Source: Chitinispirillaceae bacterium (GTDB lineage: Bacteria; Fibrobacterota; Chitinivibrionia; Chitinivibrionales; Chitinispirillaceae). Taken from it: 10,328 nt of DNA. How positions within the stretch are numbered: the stretch's first letter is position 1; the number at the start of each line of letters is the position of its first letter. Both the position numbers and the translations under genes were made by a program. The DNA is taken from contig JAFGDP010000141.1 of assembly GCA_016932075.1 (NCBI GenBank), forward strand, positions 1 to 10,328, given 5' to 3'. Positions 1 to 5,744 of this stretch are shown in pieces. Under the pieces are notes generated by a model. That model had not been told where the DNA came from and searched no databases. It worked only from the letters and a program-made list of their open reading frames with translations.

Positions 1-128
1 GGTGCTATAATTATCAGGCAGTATCGTTAATAATGCTTAAAAACCAGCGTTTACATATTAACCGCTTGATAATAAACCTGTTATATATTTTTGCCCGCAG
101 GTATTTAATTCTGACTTCAAAGTCATTT
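1..128. other. AT-rich stretch with no supported gene
   Basis: This leading stretch is AT-rich and shows no ribosome binding site followed by a credible coding region. An ATG at 33 opens a long plus-strand frame, but that frame runs straight into the tandem array and is best explained by it. TTGATA at 66-71 and TATATT at 83-88 look like promoter hexamers, but the spacer is only 11 bp, so I do not call a promoter. Confidence 0.5.
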
Positions 129-777
129 TGTCCCGAACTGCTTTGCATGCGTGCAAAATGGTCTGGGAAACAGGACGGAGTGTCCGGAAAACGTTCCAGG
201 TGGTCCGTGACACGTCCCAAAGTGTCCGGAAAGCGTTCCAGGTGGTCTAAAATTCGTTCCGGAGTGTCTGGAAAGCGTTCCAAACCCGTTTTGACGCGGC
301 ACAATACCCTTTGCACCGGTTCCAAACACTCCGGGACGCGGCATAAACCGTTCCGCACGCGTTCCGGGTACTCCAAAAAACGTCACGATCCTCTTTGCAC
401 GCGTTCAAAATGGTCGTGTAAACAGTTAAATAGTCCAAAAACGTTTTCCCGGTACTCCGTGACGAATTTTTTTGTACTCGGAACGTTTGCACCGTACTCC
501 GTGACAAATCTTTTTCCACCCGGAACGTTTTCCCCGCACTCCGTGACGAATTTTTTTACGTTTTGCACGCATGCTCCCCTGTTCGTGATCTTTTTTTATT
601 GGTTTTGCACGCGTGCACCGTACTCCGTGACGAATTTTTTTCCACTTTGCACGTTTGCACCGCACTCTGTCCCAAATCTTTTTCCACTTTGCACGCTTGC
701 ACCGCACGTCGTGACGAATTTTTTTGCGTTTTTAACGCGTGCAAGACCTATTAAGACAGGGCTGAGTGCATTTTGAA
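129..777. repeat. Degenerate 21/42-bp tandem array with a dyad every 42 bp
   Basis: About 31 units of 21 bp follow each other without spacers. Unit starts fall at 129, 150, 171, 192 and so on to 423, then 442 after one 19-bp unit, and then every 21 bp to 757. Many units in the first half begin CGTTCC. In the second half two unit types alternate, so GTGAC or its variants recur at 459, 501, 543, 585, 627, 669 and 711, exactly 42 bp apart. Every second unit junction is palindromic or nearly so: GGAA(N4)TTCC at 186-197, 228-239, 270-281 and 526 region, and TGCA(N4)TGCA at 606-617, 648-659 and 690-701. Runs of 5-7 T recur about every 42 bp from 467 to 725. Several overlapping open frames exist on both strands because 21 is divisible by three. 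The 19-bp unit changes the repeat's phase relative to any frame, and no ribosome binding site is seen, so I judge the array non-coding. Its function is unknown; an array of protein-binding sites or a curved-DNA region are possibilities. Confidence 0.9.
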
Positions 778-818
778 CGGGTTTGAGGCTGGTCAGGGAT
801 AAGAATGAAGATTTTACA

Positions 819-836
819 AGGGGGCGGTCGCCCCCT
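819..836. repeat. GC-rich hairpin, 8-bp arms
   Basis: Arms at 819-826 and 829-836 are exactly complementary around a central GT (AGGGGGCG and CGCCCCCT). As RNA the loop would need to open by at least one pair. It lies two bases before the longer 26-bp inverted repeat, so the two probably belong to one mobile or REP-like element. It is not followed by a T-run on either strand and is not a convincing terminator. Confidence 0.7.
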
Positions 837-837
837 G

Positions 838-893
838 GTCCGGGTACCATTGTAGGGGTAAAAAATGTTTTACCCCTACAATGGTACCCGGAC
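838..893. repeat. Perfect 26-bp inverted repeat (long hairpin)
   Basis: Bases 838-863 are the exact reverse complement of 868-893, with a 4-base loop (AATG after the left-arm A-run). The arms include GGGTACCATTGTAGGGG and end with TAAAA next to the loop. No mismatch occurs in 26 pairs, while the flanking bases 837 and 894 do not pair. Such a perfect long stem suggests a recent insertion, active maintenance, or a non-autonomous palindromic element. The TTTTA facing the loop is inside the stem, so this is not a normal rho-independent terminator. No transposase or target-site duplication is evident. Confidence 0.9.
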
Positions 894-1047
894 ACACCCC
901 CGCTATGCGGACCACCGATATTGCATGCCAAAAAGCACCGAGGCCTTCGGGTTCCGTGAATTGCGAAGCAGGCTTCTTCACTATGGAAGAAGAAATGGTT
1001 GATGGCGTTGGATTTTGGTTTTCAATCCTCAATCCGCCTACCTACCG

Positions 1048-1077
1048 TTATAAGTATGAATCCTTTCATCCTTATAA
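1048..1077. repeat. Inverted repeat, 13-bp arms, one mismatch
   Basis: The left arm 1048-1060 (TTATAAGTATGAA) pairs with the right arm 1065-1077 (TTCATCCTTATAA) around TCCT; only position 1055 against 1070 fails to pair. It sits directly before the GC-rich hairpin cascade at 1086-1220 and may be its first stem or an operator-like site. A smaller perfect hairpin, GAAGC-AG-GCTTC, lies upstream at 965-976. Apart from these, 894-1047 shows nothing that I can name. Confidence 0.65.
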
Positions 1078-1085
1078 GGCCTTTA

Positions 1086-1220
1086 GGCGCTGCCTCGGCG
1101 CAGGCAGGCAGTGGCGCCGGACCTGTGCTGAGACATAGGCGAAGCACGTCGGCCGGCGCTACCGAGGGCGAATGCCCGAGCGCCGAGGGAGGCCCGCCGC
1201 GACCCTGTAAGGGGAGCGGG
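1086..1220. other. Cascade of GC-rich hairpins, possible structured RNA or repeat element
   Basis: Four stem-loops are packed end to end, the first three sharing bases. H1 pairs GGCGC 1086-1090 with GCGCC 1114-1118 and encloses TGCCT/AGGCA (1091-1095/1102-1106). H2 pairs GCGCCGG 1114-1120 with CCGGCGC 1153-1159 and encloses GTGCT/AGCAC (1125-1129/1143-1147). H3 pairs GGCGCT 1155-1160 with AGCGCC 1179-1184 and encloses GGGC-GAAT-GCCC (1166-1177). H4 pairs CCCGC 1193-1197 with GCGGG 1216-1220 and encloses CCCT-GTA-AGGG (1203-1213), with a GA bulge. H1/H2 and H2/H3 overlap, so they would be alternative folds. I do not recognise an RNA family. H4 shares its inner-stem, GTA-loop and GA-bulge plan with the hairpins at 5521 and 7631, which favours a dispersed palindromic element. 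Strand is undetermined. Confidence 0.5.
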
Positions 1221-1294
1221 ACGCCCAGATGTTTTGGATGTTTTTATCTTTTCATTCCGCAATCCGCCGACAATTTTTACGCCTGGTAAAAGCC

Positions 1295-1324
1295 TTGATA
1301 CCCTTGGCGAAGCGGGTGTATAAT
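1295..1324 (+). promoter_or_regulatory. Sigma70-type promoter upstream of the phosphoesterase gene
   Basis: TTGATA (1295-1300) and a perfect TATAAT (1319-1324) are separated by 18 bp. Transcription would begin near 1331 and leave a leader of about 95 bases before the chosen start codon at 1426. This is the best promoter match in the window. The plus-strand gene at 1426 has a clear 5' boundary here, because the region upstream is repetitive and non-coding. Confidence 0.55.
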
Positions 1325-1425
1325 AAACTCAAACACAATGTATTCCCTTGAGATACAATGGGGGGTTAAAAATCAATCAGGAAAGCATATTTGCAGGCAA
1401 TTGCCTGTTACAATCAAAGAAAGCT

Positions 1426-2721
1426 ATGAACTGCACGCTGCCAACGGGTCTGCTTGTGCTTGCAATGGCAATCAGCGGCCATGCCTATGACCATAAAATC
1501 CTAATGGTCTCGGATTATCAGAACAACGGCGCCCCGATCTACCAAACGAACTTTCAATCCGTTACCACCTATTTAAAGAACAATTCCATTTCCATTGAAA
1601 GGGCTGTGCTCGGCGGCGACTATGTGGATGGTTCTGTGTATGAGGACGGGTCCAACACCAGCTTAAGCGATATGGAGTCCCGTTTTGGCCAGATCACGAG
1701 CGTTCTTCAGGACCGTTGGCCTCATGTCTCCTGGCTGGCAATTCAGGGCAACCATGACGCGGCGACGTGGGTGACCGGTGCCAGGACCTCCAAATTACTG
1801 GATGCGACAGGCGCATATGAATATGAGGACTATATCATCTATCTGATCAATGAAGATGATTTCCCCTGGTGGCAGGCGGGATACAGCAGCTATTCTTCGG
1901 AAAGCACCTGCCTGGCGGCCATTAATGCGGCCAGTTCCGCACTGCAAACCTATTTGAACGGATTGATCGCCAGCGATGAGCCCCGTCCGGTTTTGATCGC
2001 CACCCATGTTCCGCTCCACTGGTCAGGCAGAACGACGACCGCCCTCAGTTGGTGGAGCGACAACATCCATGCGGATATTCTCTTTAATGTCATCAATAAA
2101 GCCGCCGAGGATCTGGATATCGTCATGTATGCCGGTCATAACCATTCCGAAGATCTCGAAGATCCCTACCTGAACAGCGGCGTCATCTATTTTGACAAAG
2201 GCGATTCGATCCGTATTCCTAACGGCAAAGCCGCTGCCGGCGGCAACTATACCATTGAAACGCTTGCCTTTACCTATTTAAATATGGGATACATAGGCGA
2301 GATCGACATTGCCAACGAAAAAGTCAACTCCGTGACGGTTACTTCCATTTCAGACAGTCTGATCACCATTGATCGCTATTCCATCAACAGGCTGTACCGT
2401 TCACACGCGGTGGCCCGTACGCAGCATGACGACGTGGCAATACGTGCAGTCAAGGACGCCGGTACTTCCAGGAGCGGCGCCGCCGGTTTCCGTGTAACCG
2501 GGAACAGGGAACAGTTTACCGTTACCCTTTCCTCCCCGGTCTCCTGCTACACCCTCAGGGTCCTGGATGTCCACGGCAGGGAGGTCGCATGCTTTGCCGG
2601 CAGGGGTCTGTGTGCGGGACGCCATTTAGTGAGGACCGGAACAGGGCTGCTCCCTCCGGGCGGTTACATTGTGGGGCTGGCGACTGACAAAGGAAGATAT
2701 ACCGCTGTGGTGGTGCGCTGA
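1426..2721 (+). CDS. Secreted calcineurin-like metallophosphoesterase with sorting-like C-terminus
   Basis: This 431-residue protein is predicted to hydrolyse a phosphoester outside the cytoplasm; the substrate is unknown. Residues 1-20 form a hydrophobic signal peptide ending SGHA before YDHK. The metal-binding motifs appear in family order: SDYQ (Asp30), GGDYVD (Asp65), GNHD (Asn109-His110-Asp111), THVPLH (His194) and GHNH (His238, His240). The first motif is usually D-x-H; here it is D-Y-Q, so one metal ligand seems replaced. Residues about 355-431 form a beta-rich tail with LRVLDVHGREV, AGRH and GGYIVGL, like the sorting/FlgD-type tails of FCB-group exported proteins. I chose the ATG at 1426 because it begins directly before the signal peptide. 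The frame is open to a TTG at 1348, but that would put 26 hydrophilic residues first. The ribosome site is weak (AAAGAAAG), and the n-region at 1426 lacks Lys/Arg, so a slightly earlier non-ATG start (including the KK) remains possible. It is probably a single-gene transcript. Confidence 0.85.
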   Translation: MNCTLPTGLLVLAMAISGHAYDHKILMVSDYQNNGAPIYQTNFQSVTTYLKNNSISIERAVLGGDYVDGSVYEDGSNTSLSDMESRFGQITSVLQDRWPHVSWLAIQGNHDAATWVTGARTSKLLDATGAYEYEDYIIYLINEDDFPWWQAGYSSYSSESTCLAAINAASSALQTYLNGLIASDEPRPVLIATHVPLHWSGRTTTALSWWSDNIHADILFNVINKAAEDLDIVMYAGHNHSEDLEDPYLNSGVIYFDKGDSIRIPNGKAAAGGNYTIETLAFTYLNMGYIGEIDIANEKVNSVTVTSISDSLITIDRYSINRLYRSHAVARTQHDDVAIRAVKDAGTSRSGAAGFRVTGNREQFTVTLSSPVSCYTLRVLDVHGREVACFAGRGLCAGRHLVRTGTGLLPPGGYIVGLATDKGRYTAVVVR

Positions 2722-2753
2722 TGCGGCGGCCGGGCGCCCGGGTGCGGTCTTAA

Positions 2754-2789
2754 CAGGCCACACGTTTTTTTAGTATTTCCCTAAATACT
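2754..2789 (+). repeat. Intergenic module copy 1: CAGGCCACAC, T7, AGTAT hairpin
   Basis: CAGGCCACAC (2754-2763) is followed by seven T (2765-2771) and AGTAT (2772-2776). The same order, with TTTTTAGTAT identical, is found at 5602-5626, and the CAGGCCACAC part again at 7720-7729. Each copy lies downstream of a plus-strand gene for an exported protein and after a GC-rich hairpin. It may be a transcript-end or stability element. It is not a textbook terminator, because the T-run does not directly follow the GC stem. Confidence 0.5.
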
Positions 2790-3146
2790 CTTCTATTCTG
2801 AATTTTCCCTTGTTTACCGTTGTAAAACAACGATTAACCACCAATTCGTCAGCGTCTTAAGAGATAATTGTGGTGCCAATGCATCTGAACAGCAAAAATA
2901 TCGTTCTCCGCAAGAAAACCATAATATTTGTTGGGAATGATTTTCCATTGAAGAAAGATTTATACTTACACTAAGGCCATGCTGAATCATTCAATCAATA
3001 CGAACCGGTTTGTTATGGTAAATCGTGAAACGTTCTTGATGTTGGTTTTTCACGTCGCATCCTTTGCCCAGTTCTCAATTCATGCACAAAACCACTGTCG
3101 CTTGAATATATAGCCGTGTCCGCCGACCTGTCTGTCGATACAAAAA

Positions 3147-3154
3147 GGGGGGGG
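3147..3154 (+). promoter_or_regulatory. G8 ribosome binding site
   Basis: An uninterrupted run of eight G precedes the ATG at 3159 by four bases (GGGGGGGG-ATAA-ATG). It can act as a Shine-Dalgarno sequence through its GGGG core but lacks the usual AGGAGG. A homopolymer in this place could change length by slippage and alter spacing and translation; that is an inference. Confidence 0.5.
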
Positions 3155-3158
3155 ATAA

Positions 3159-5291
3159 ATGAACATATCTGCCGGTAGGCATGTACTTTTTTTGGGTTTT
3201 CTGCTTTTATGCATCAACAATGTACCTGGAAAATGGATGCCGGTAAACGGAGTATGGGGAGAAACGGTCAACGGAATAGCCGTGTGCGGAAATGGTTTTA
3301 TCGTATCGGCATGGGGTGGCGTTTTCCGTTTGAGTGGCGATGGCGCAACCTGGACCAGCTGCAATTACGGACTTTCGCCTGGCCGGTATTCTAAAATTGC
3401 CGTGAGTGGGGATACGATCTATGTCGCGTCCGACGACCTTTTCCGTTCCACCGATTTTGGGGAGACATGGACGGATCTCAACGCCGTTACCGCGTCTTAT
3501 ACTAATGTGTATTCGCTGGGAATTACCGGGGGTATGATCATAATAAATCTTGCAAACATGAGGGATTCGGTTTTCTTTACCACGTTTATTTCCACCGATA
3601 ATGGCGAAAACTGGAGTAAAGCCGACTCCAGTCTTGACATATCACCAAGTTGCTTCGCCACCTCCGGAAGTGCGATATTGTGCGGAGGGTCCGGTGGAAT
3701 ATCCCGTTCCGTTGATAATGGCCAAACATGGGATTCTGTCCTCGATGTATCTGTTAATGCCATAGTGTCGGCGGAAAAGGTCGTTCTGGCTGGGACGCGT
3801 GGTAATGATATATGGCGCTCCACGGATAACGGATTGAATTGGACGAAGGTCTATAATTGTGCTGGAACCGGAAGCGTGAATGATTTCGCTTTTTTTAAGA
3901 ATAAGGTTATCGCCGGATCCACTTTTGGAACGTACTGTTCCTATGATACAGGAAAAACTTGGGAAGAAGTGGATTCCCCGCCCGTCGCCATTTCATCTTT
4001 CGGTTTCAACGGGAGCACCCTCCTTGCCGGCACTGAAAGCGGCACTTTTATTTCCACTGATAACGGGGAAAGCTGGAGCGCAATTAATGCCGGCCTGGCG
4101 GCCGGTACAATCAAATCACTGGCGGTGTGTGGAAGCAATATTATTGCCGGGACCACCAATGGTATTTACTTTTCCGGCAACAACGGTACCGATTGGAGCG
4201 GTTCGCACCCGTCGATACCGATTTTGTCCCTCGCTGTTATGAAGAACAAAGTATTCGCCGGACTGGGCAGATATCCCCTCGAATTTGATGAAATAGCCAG
4301 GAGATACATTTCAAGAAAGGGTGGCGTACTATGCGGGACAAAGTATGGAACGACATGGTCGTATGTTGAAAGTTTCGGCCTTCCCAATGAGGCGATTATA
4401 GATTTGCAGGCATCAAATCATTATGATCTTACCTGCCTTGCCGTGCAGGACAGCGCTCTTTTCGGCGTGTACCACGATTCGCTGTACCGGTCCGGCGATT
4501 ACGGAACGAACTGGTCATCTGTTATGGGAACGAGCACTGCAGTATATGCAGCAGGTGACAATACTCTCTTTGCCGGAGGGAGTAACGGGATTTTCCGTTC
4601 CGCCGATAAGGGGGCCAATTGGACTGCTGTCAATACCGGGCTTACGCATACGAATGTCCGGTCGATTGTATCAAACGCCAGCCATGTTTTTGCGGGGACC
4701 ACGGGCGGCGGCGTGTTCCGTTCCGGTGATAATGGTGAAAACTGGGAGGCATGCGGCTCCGGACTCACCGACACCGCCATTACCGCGCTTGCCGTGTATG
4801 GTGATGCGCTCTTTGCGGGAACTAAAAGTAAAGGCGTTTTTCTTTCGACGGATAACGGTCTTCACTGGACTGACGTCGGTATGGGATTGTCCGTCTTTTA
4901 TCCGGTTACTTCCTTTGCGGTCAATAATGAGGTGCTCTTCGCAGGAACGTTTGGTACCGGACTCTGGCAAAGACCGCTTTCGGAGATGCTGGGTACCATG
5001 AAGATACGGCCGCAGCGAATACAATACGATCGCATGCAAAAAGCAACGGGCATGATCCGAAGTACCGGTTCCACCGTTGCCGTTGAATTCACTCTTCCTC
5101 AGCCGGACAAAGTGACCGTGGCATTGTATGATATGGCCGGAAGAGTGGTGGCATTCCTTTTCAGCAAGCATCTTGAAGCGGGTGCGTACTGTTATTCCTG
5201 GTCTACCCGCACCTTCACGCGAGGCTGTTACGTGGCAAGCGTACAGGCTTGCAAAATTGCTTTCAGAAAAATAATTCACCCGGTGAATTAA
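3159..5291 (+). CDS. Secreted Asp-box (BNR-type) beta-propeller protein with sorting-like tail
   Basis: The 710-residue product begins with a signal peptide (residues 1-24, hydrophobic VLFLGFLLLCI). The body is built from Asp-box repeats of the form S-x-D-x-G-x-x-W at about residues 59, 97, 145, 184, 221, 261, 299, 339 (SGNNGTDW, Asp replaced), 445, 481, 522 and 563. A degenerate copy GTKYGTTW lies at 393. Spacing is mostly 36-48 residues, one blade each, which fits two six- or seven-bladed propellers or one long array. An insertion around 370-390 (basic, EIARRYISRK) and a wider gap before 445 mark a possible boundary between two propellers. Residues about 635-710 form a beta-rich tail with VALYDMAGRVV, LEAGAY and RGCYVASV, like FCB sorting domains. 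Asp-boxes occur in sialidases, sortilin and photosystem II assembly factor YCF48-like proteins. No sialidase Arg triad or FRIP motif is visible, so I propose no enzyme activity; a binding or structural surface role is more likely. It is flanked by gaps of over 430 bp and so is probably transcribed alone. Confidence 0.88.
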   Translation: MNISAGRHVLFLGFLLLCINNVPGKWMPVNGVWGETVNGIAVCGNGFIVSAWGGVFRLSGDGATWTSCNYGLSPGRYSKIAVSGDTIYVASDDLFRSTDFGETWTDLNAVTASYTNVYSLGITGGMIIINLANMRDSVFFTTFISTDNGENWSKADSSLDISPSCFATSGSAILCGGSGGISRSVDNGQTWDSVLDVSVNAIVSAEKVVLAGTRGNDIWRSTDNGLNWTKVYNCAGTGSVNDFAFFKNKVIAGSTFGTYCSYDTGKTWEEVDSPPVAISSFGFNGSTLLAGTESGTFISTDNGESWSAINAGLAAGTIKSLAVCGSNIIAGTTNGIYFSGNNGTDWSGSHPSIPILSLAVMKNKVFAGLGRYPLEFDEIARRYISRKGGVLCGTKYGTTWSYVESFGLPNEAIIDLQASNHYDLTCLAVQDSALFGVYHDSLYRSGDYGTNWSSVMGTSTAVYAAGDNTLFAGGSNGIFRSADKGANWTAVNTGLTHTNVRSIVSNASHVFAGTTGGGVFRSGDNGENWEACGSGLTDTAITALAVYGDALFAGTKSKGVFLSTDNGLHWTDVGMGLSVFYPVTSFAVNNEVLFAGTFGTGLWQRPLSEMLGTMKIRPQRIQYDRMQKATGMIRSTGSTVAVEFTLPQPDKVTVALYDMAGRVVAFLFSKHLEAGAYCYSWSTRTFTRGCYVASVQACKIAFRKIIHPVN

Positions 5292-5520
5292 AAATTATCC
5301 GTGTAGTGCCCGGGCACCCTGCGTGACACAACCTGGAAATCGGTGTGCCTTGGTCGTGGTACTTCCCTGATTAGTGCCTGTCCGAAAACCCCTGCTTTGG
5401 AATTCGTCAGTCCGGACTCGATCCGCAATACGGGTGCGGCGCGAATGACGCCAAAGGCGGATATGAGCACTGGCTGTGCTGTTTCCGTACGGGTGGGGAG
5501 CCGCGCAGCGCAGTGCAAGG

Positions 5521-5553
5521 CGGAGGCGGGAGCCATAGGCTGACCCGCCCCCG
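5521..5553 (+). repeat. 33-bp hairpin element, copy 1
   Basis: The outer stem pairs 5521-5530 with 5544-5553 (one A-C mismatch at 5524/5550). The inner stem is AGCC (5531-5534) with GGCT (5538-5541), an ATA loop and a GA bulge (5542-5543). Copy 2 at 7631-7663 is nearly identical, differing at the loop (GTA), at the mismatched position and at two other bases or fewer. It lies 230 bases after the upstream stop codon and is followed by TATAAT. Confidence 0.8.
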
Positions 5554-5589
5554 GAAGGTATAATATATGATATAACGGAAGGCTATATA

Positions 5590-5626
5590 TGTGCTAAAGC
5601 ACAGGTCACACGGCTCTTTTTAGTAT
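5590..5626 (+). repeat. Intergenic module copy 2: palindrome, CAGGTCACAC, T5-AGTAT
   Basis: TGTGCT-AA-AGCACA (5590-5603) is a perfect 14-base palindrome that overlaps CAGGTCACAC (5602-5611). Five T (5617-5621) and AGTAT (5622-5626) follow. The order CAGGYCACACG then TTTTTAGTAT repeats that at 2754-2776. The surrounding sequence is not conserved, so the motif itself seems to be what is kept. Confidence 0.5.
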
Positions 5627-5732
5627 ATTCTTACAGGGTATCTGCGACAAATATGTAACGATAAACACAAAACCTGGTTTATACGGCATCATAGCATGGT
5701 CATGCGAATACCTATCATGTACGCTTGATTAC

Positions 5733-5740
5733 AGGAGGTG
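5733..5740 (+). promoter_or_regulatory. Strong Shine-Dalgarno AGGAGGTG
   Basis: AGGAGGTG ends four bases before the ATG at 5745 and matches the 16S anti-Shine-Dalgarno almost fully. It selects this ATG over the in-frame Met at codon 6 (5760). Confidence 0.85.
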
Positions 5741-5744
5741 TGAA

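Larger units (their letters stand above)
2722..3158. other. 437-bp intergenic region with hairpins and a shared motif
   Basis: No convincing gene is seen. The region starts with a perfect 12-bp palindrome CCGGGCGCCCGG (2730-2741), nine bases after the stop codon. Then come the shared motif at 2754-2776 and an AT-rich hairpin AGTATTT-CCCT-AAATACT (2772-2789). A small hairpin CGTTGT-AAA-ACAACG lies at 2818-2832. The rest is AT-rich and should contain the promoter of the gene at 3159. TATACT at 2961-2966 could be a -10 box, but no good -35 is correctly spaced. A 44-codon frame at 2979-3113 is not supported. Confidence 0.5.
5292..5744. other. 453-bp intergenic region rich in small palindromes
   Basis: No gene is supported. 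A perfect palindrome GTGCCCGGGCAC lies at 5306-5317, fifteen bases after the preceding stop codon. Small hairpins follow: CGCC-AAA-GGCG at 5449-5459 and AGCAC-TGGCT-GTGCT at 5466-5480. Then come the 33-bp hairpin element at 5521-5553, TATAAT at 5559-5564, TGTGCT-AA-AGCACA at 5590-5603 and the shared motif at 5602-5626. GCATG-GT-CATGC at 5694-5705 lies 40 bases before the next start and could be an operator. I cannot pick a promoter with confidence. Confidence 0.5.

Noticed and set aside
66..88. Promoter with TTGATA and TATATT
   Set aside because: The spacer is 11 bp, far from the 16-18 bp needed.
33..776. 247-codon plus-strand frame with 7/14-residue repeats
   Set aside because: It is produced by a stop-free 21/42-bp repeat; other frames on both strands are open for the same reason, the repeat phase shifts at 423-441, and no ribosome site precedes the ATG.
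129..777. CRISPR array
   Set aside because: There are no conserved repeats separated by unique spacers; the units are contiguous, 21 bp long and all diverged, and no cas gene is present.
881..1289. Two overlapping plus-strand frames of 85 and 96 codons
   Set aside because: They run through the inverted repeat and hairpin cascade, lack ribosome sites and have low-complexity, Arg/Gly/Pro-rich products without recognisable domains.
2730..2741. Terminator at the palindrome CCGGGCGCCCGG
   Set aside because: It would have almost no loop, and the nearest T-run begins 23 bases later.
2979..3113. Small 44-codon frame with a signal-peptide-like part (FLMLVFHVASFAQFSIHAQ)
   Set aside because: The only upstream purine motif (AAGG) is too close to the start, and the frame ends shortly after the hydrophobic part. 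It could be the remnant of an exported-protein gene but is as likely to be chance.
4671..5279. 202-codon minus-strand frame opposite the propeller gene
   Set aside because: It lies entirely inside a strongly supported plus-strand gene with clear protein repeats; no domain or ribosome site supports it.
5590..5621. Rho-independent terminator at TGTGCT-AA-AGCACA
   Set aside because: The stem is short with a two-base loop, and the T-run starts 13 bases after it; it is kept as part of the shared module instead.
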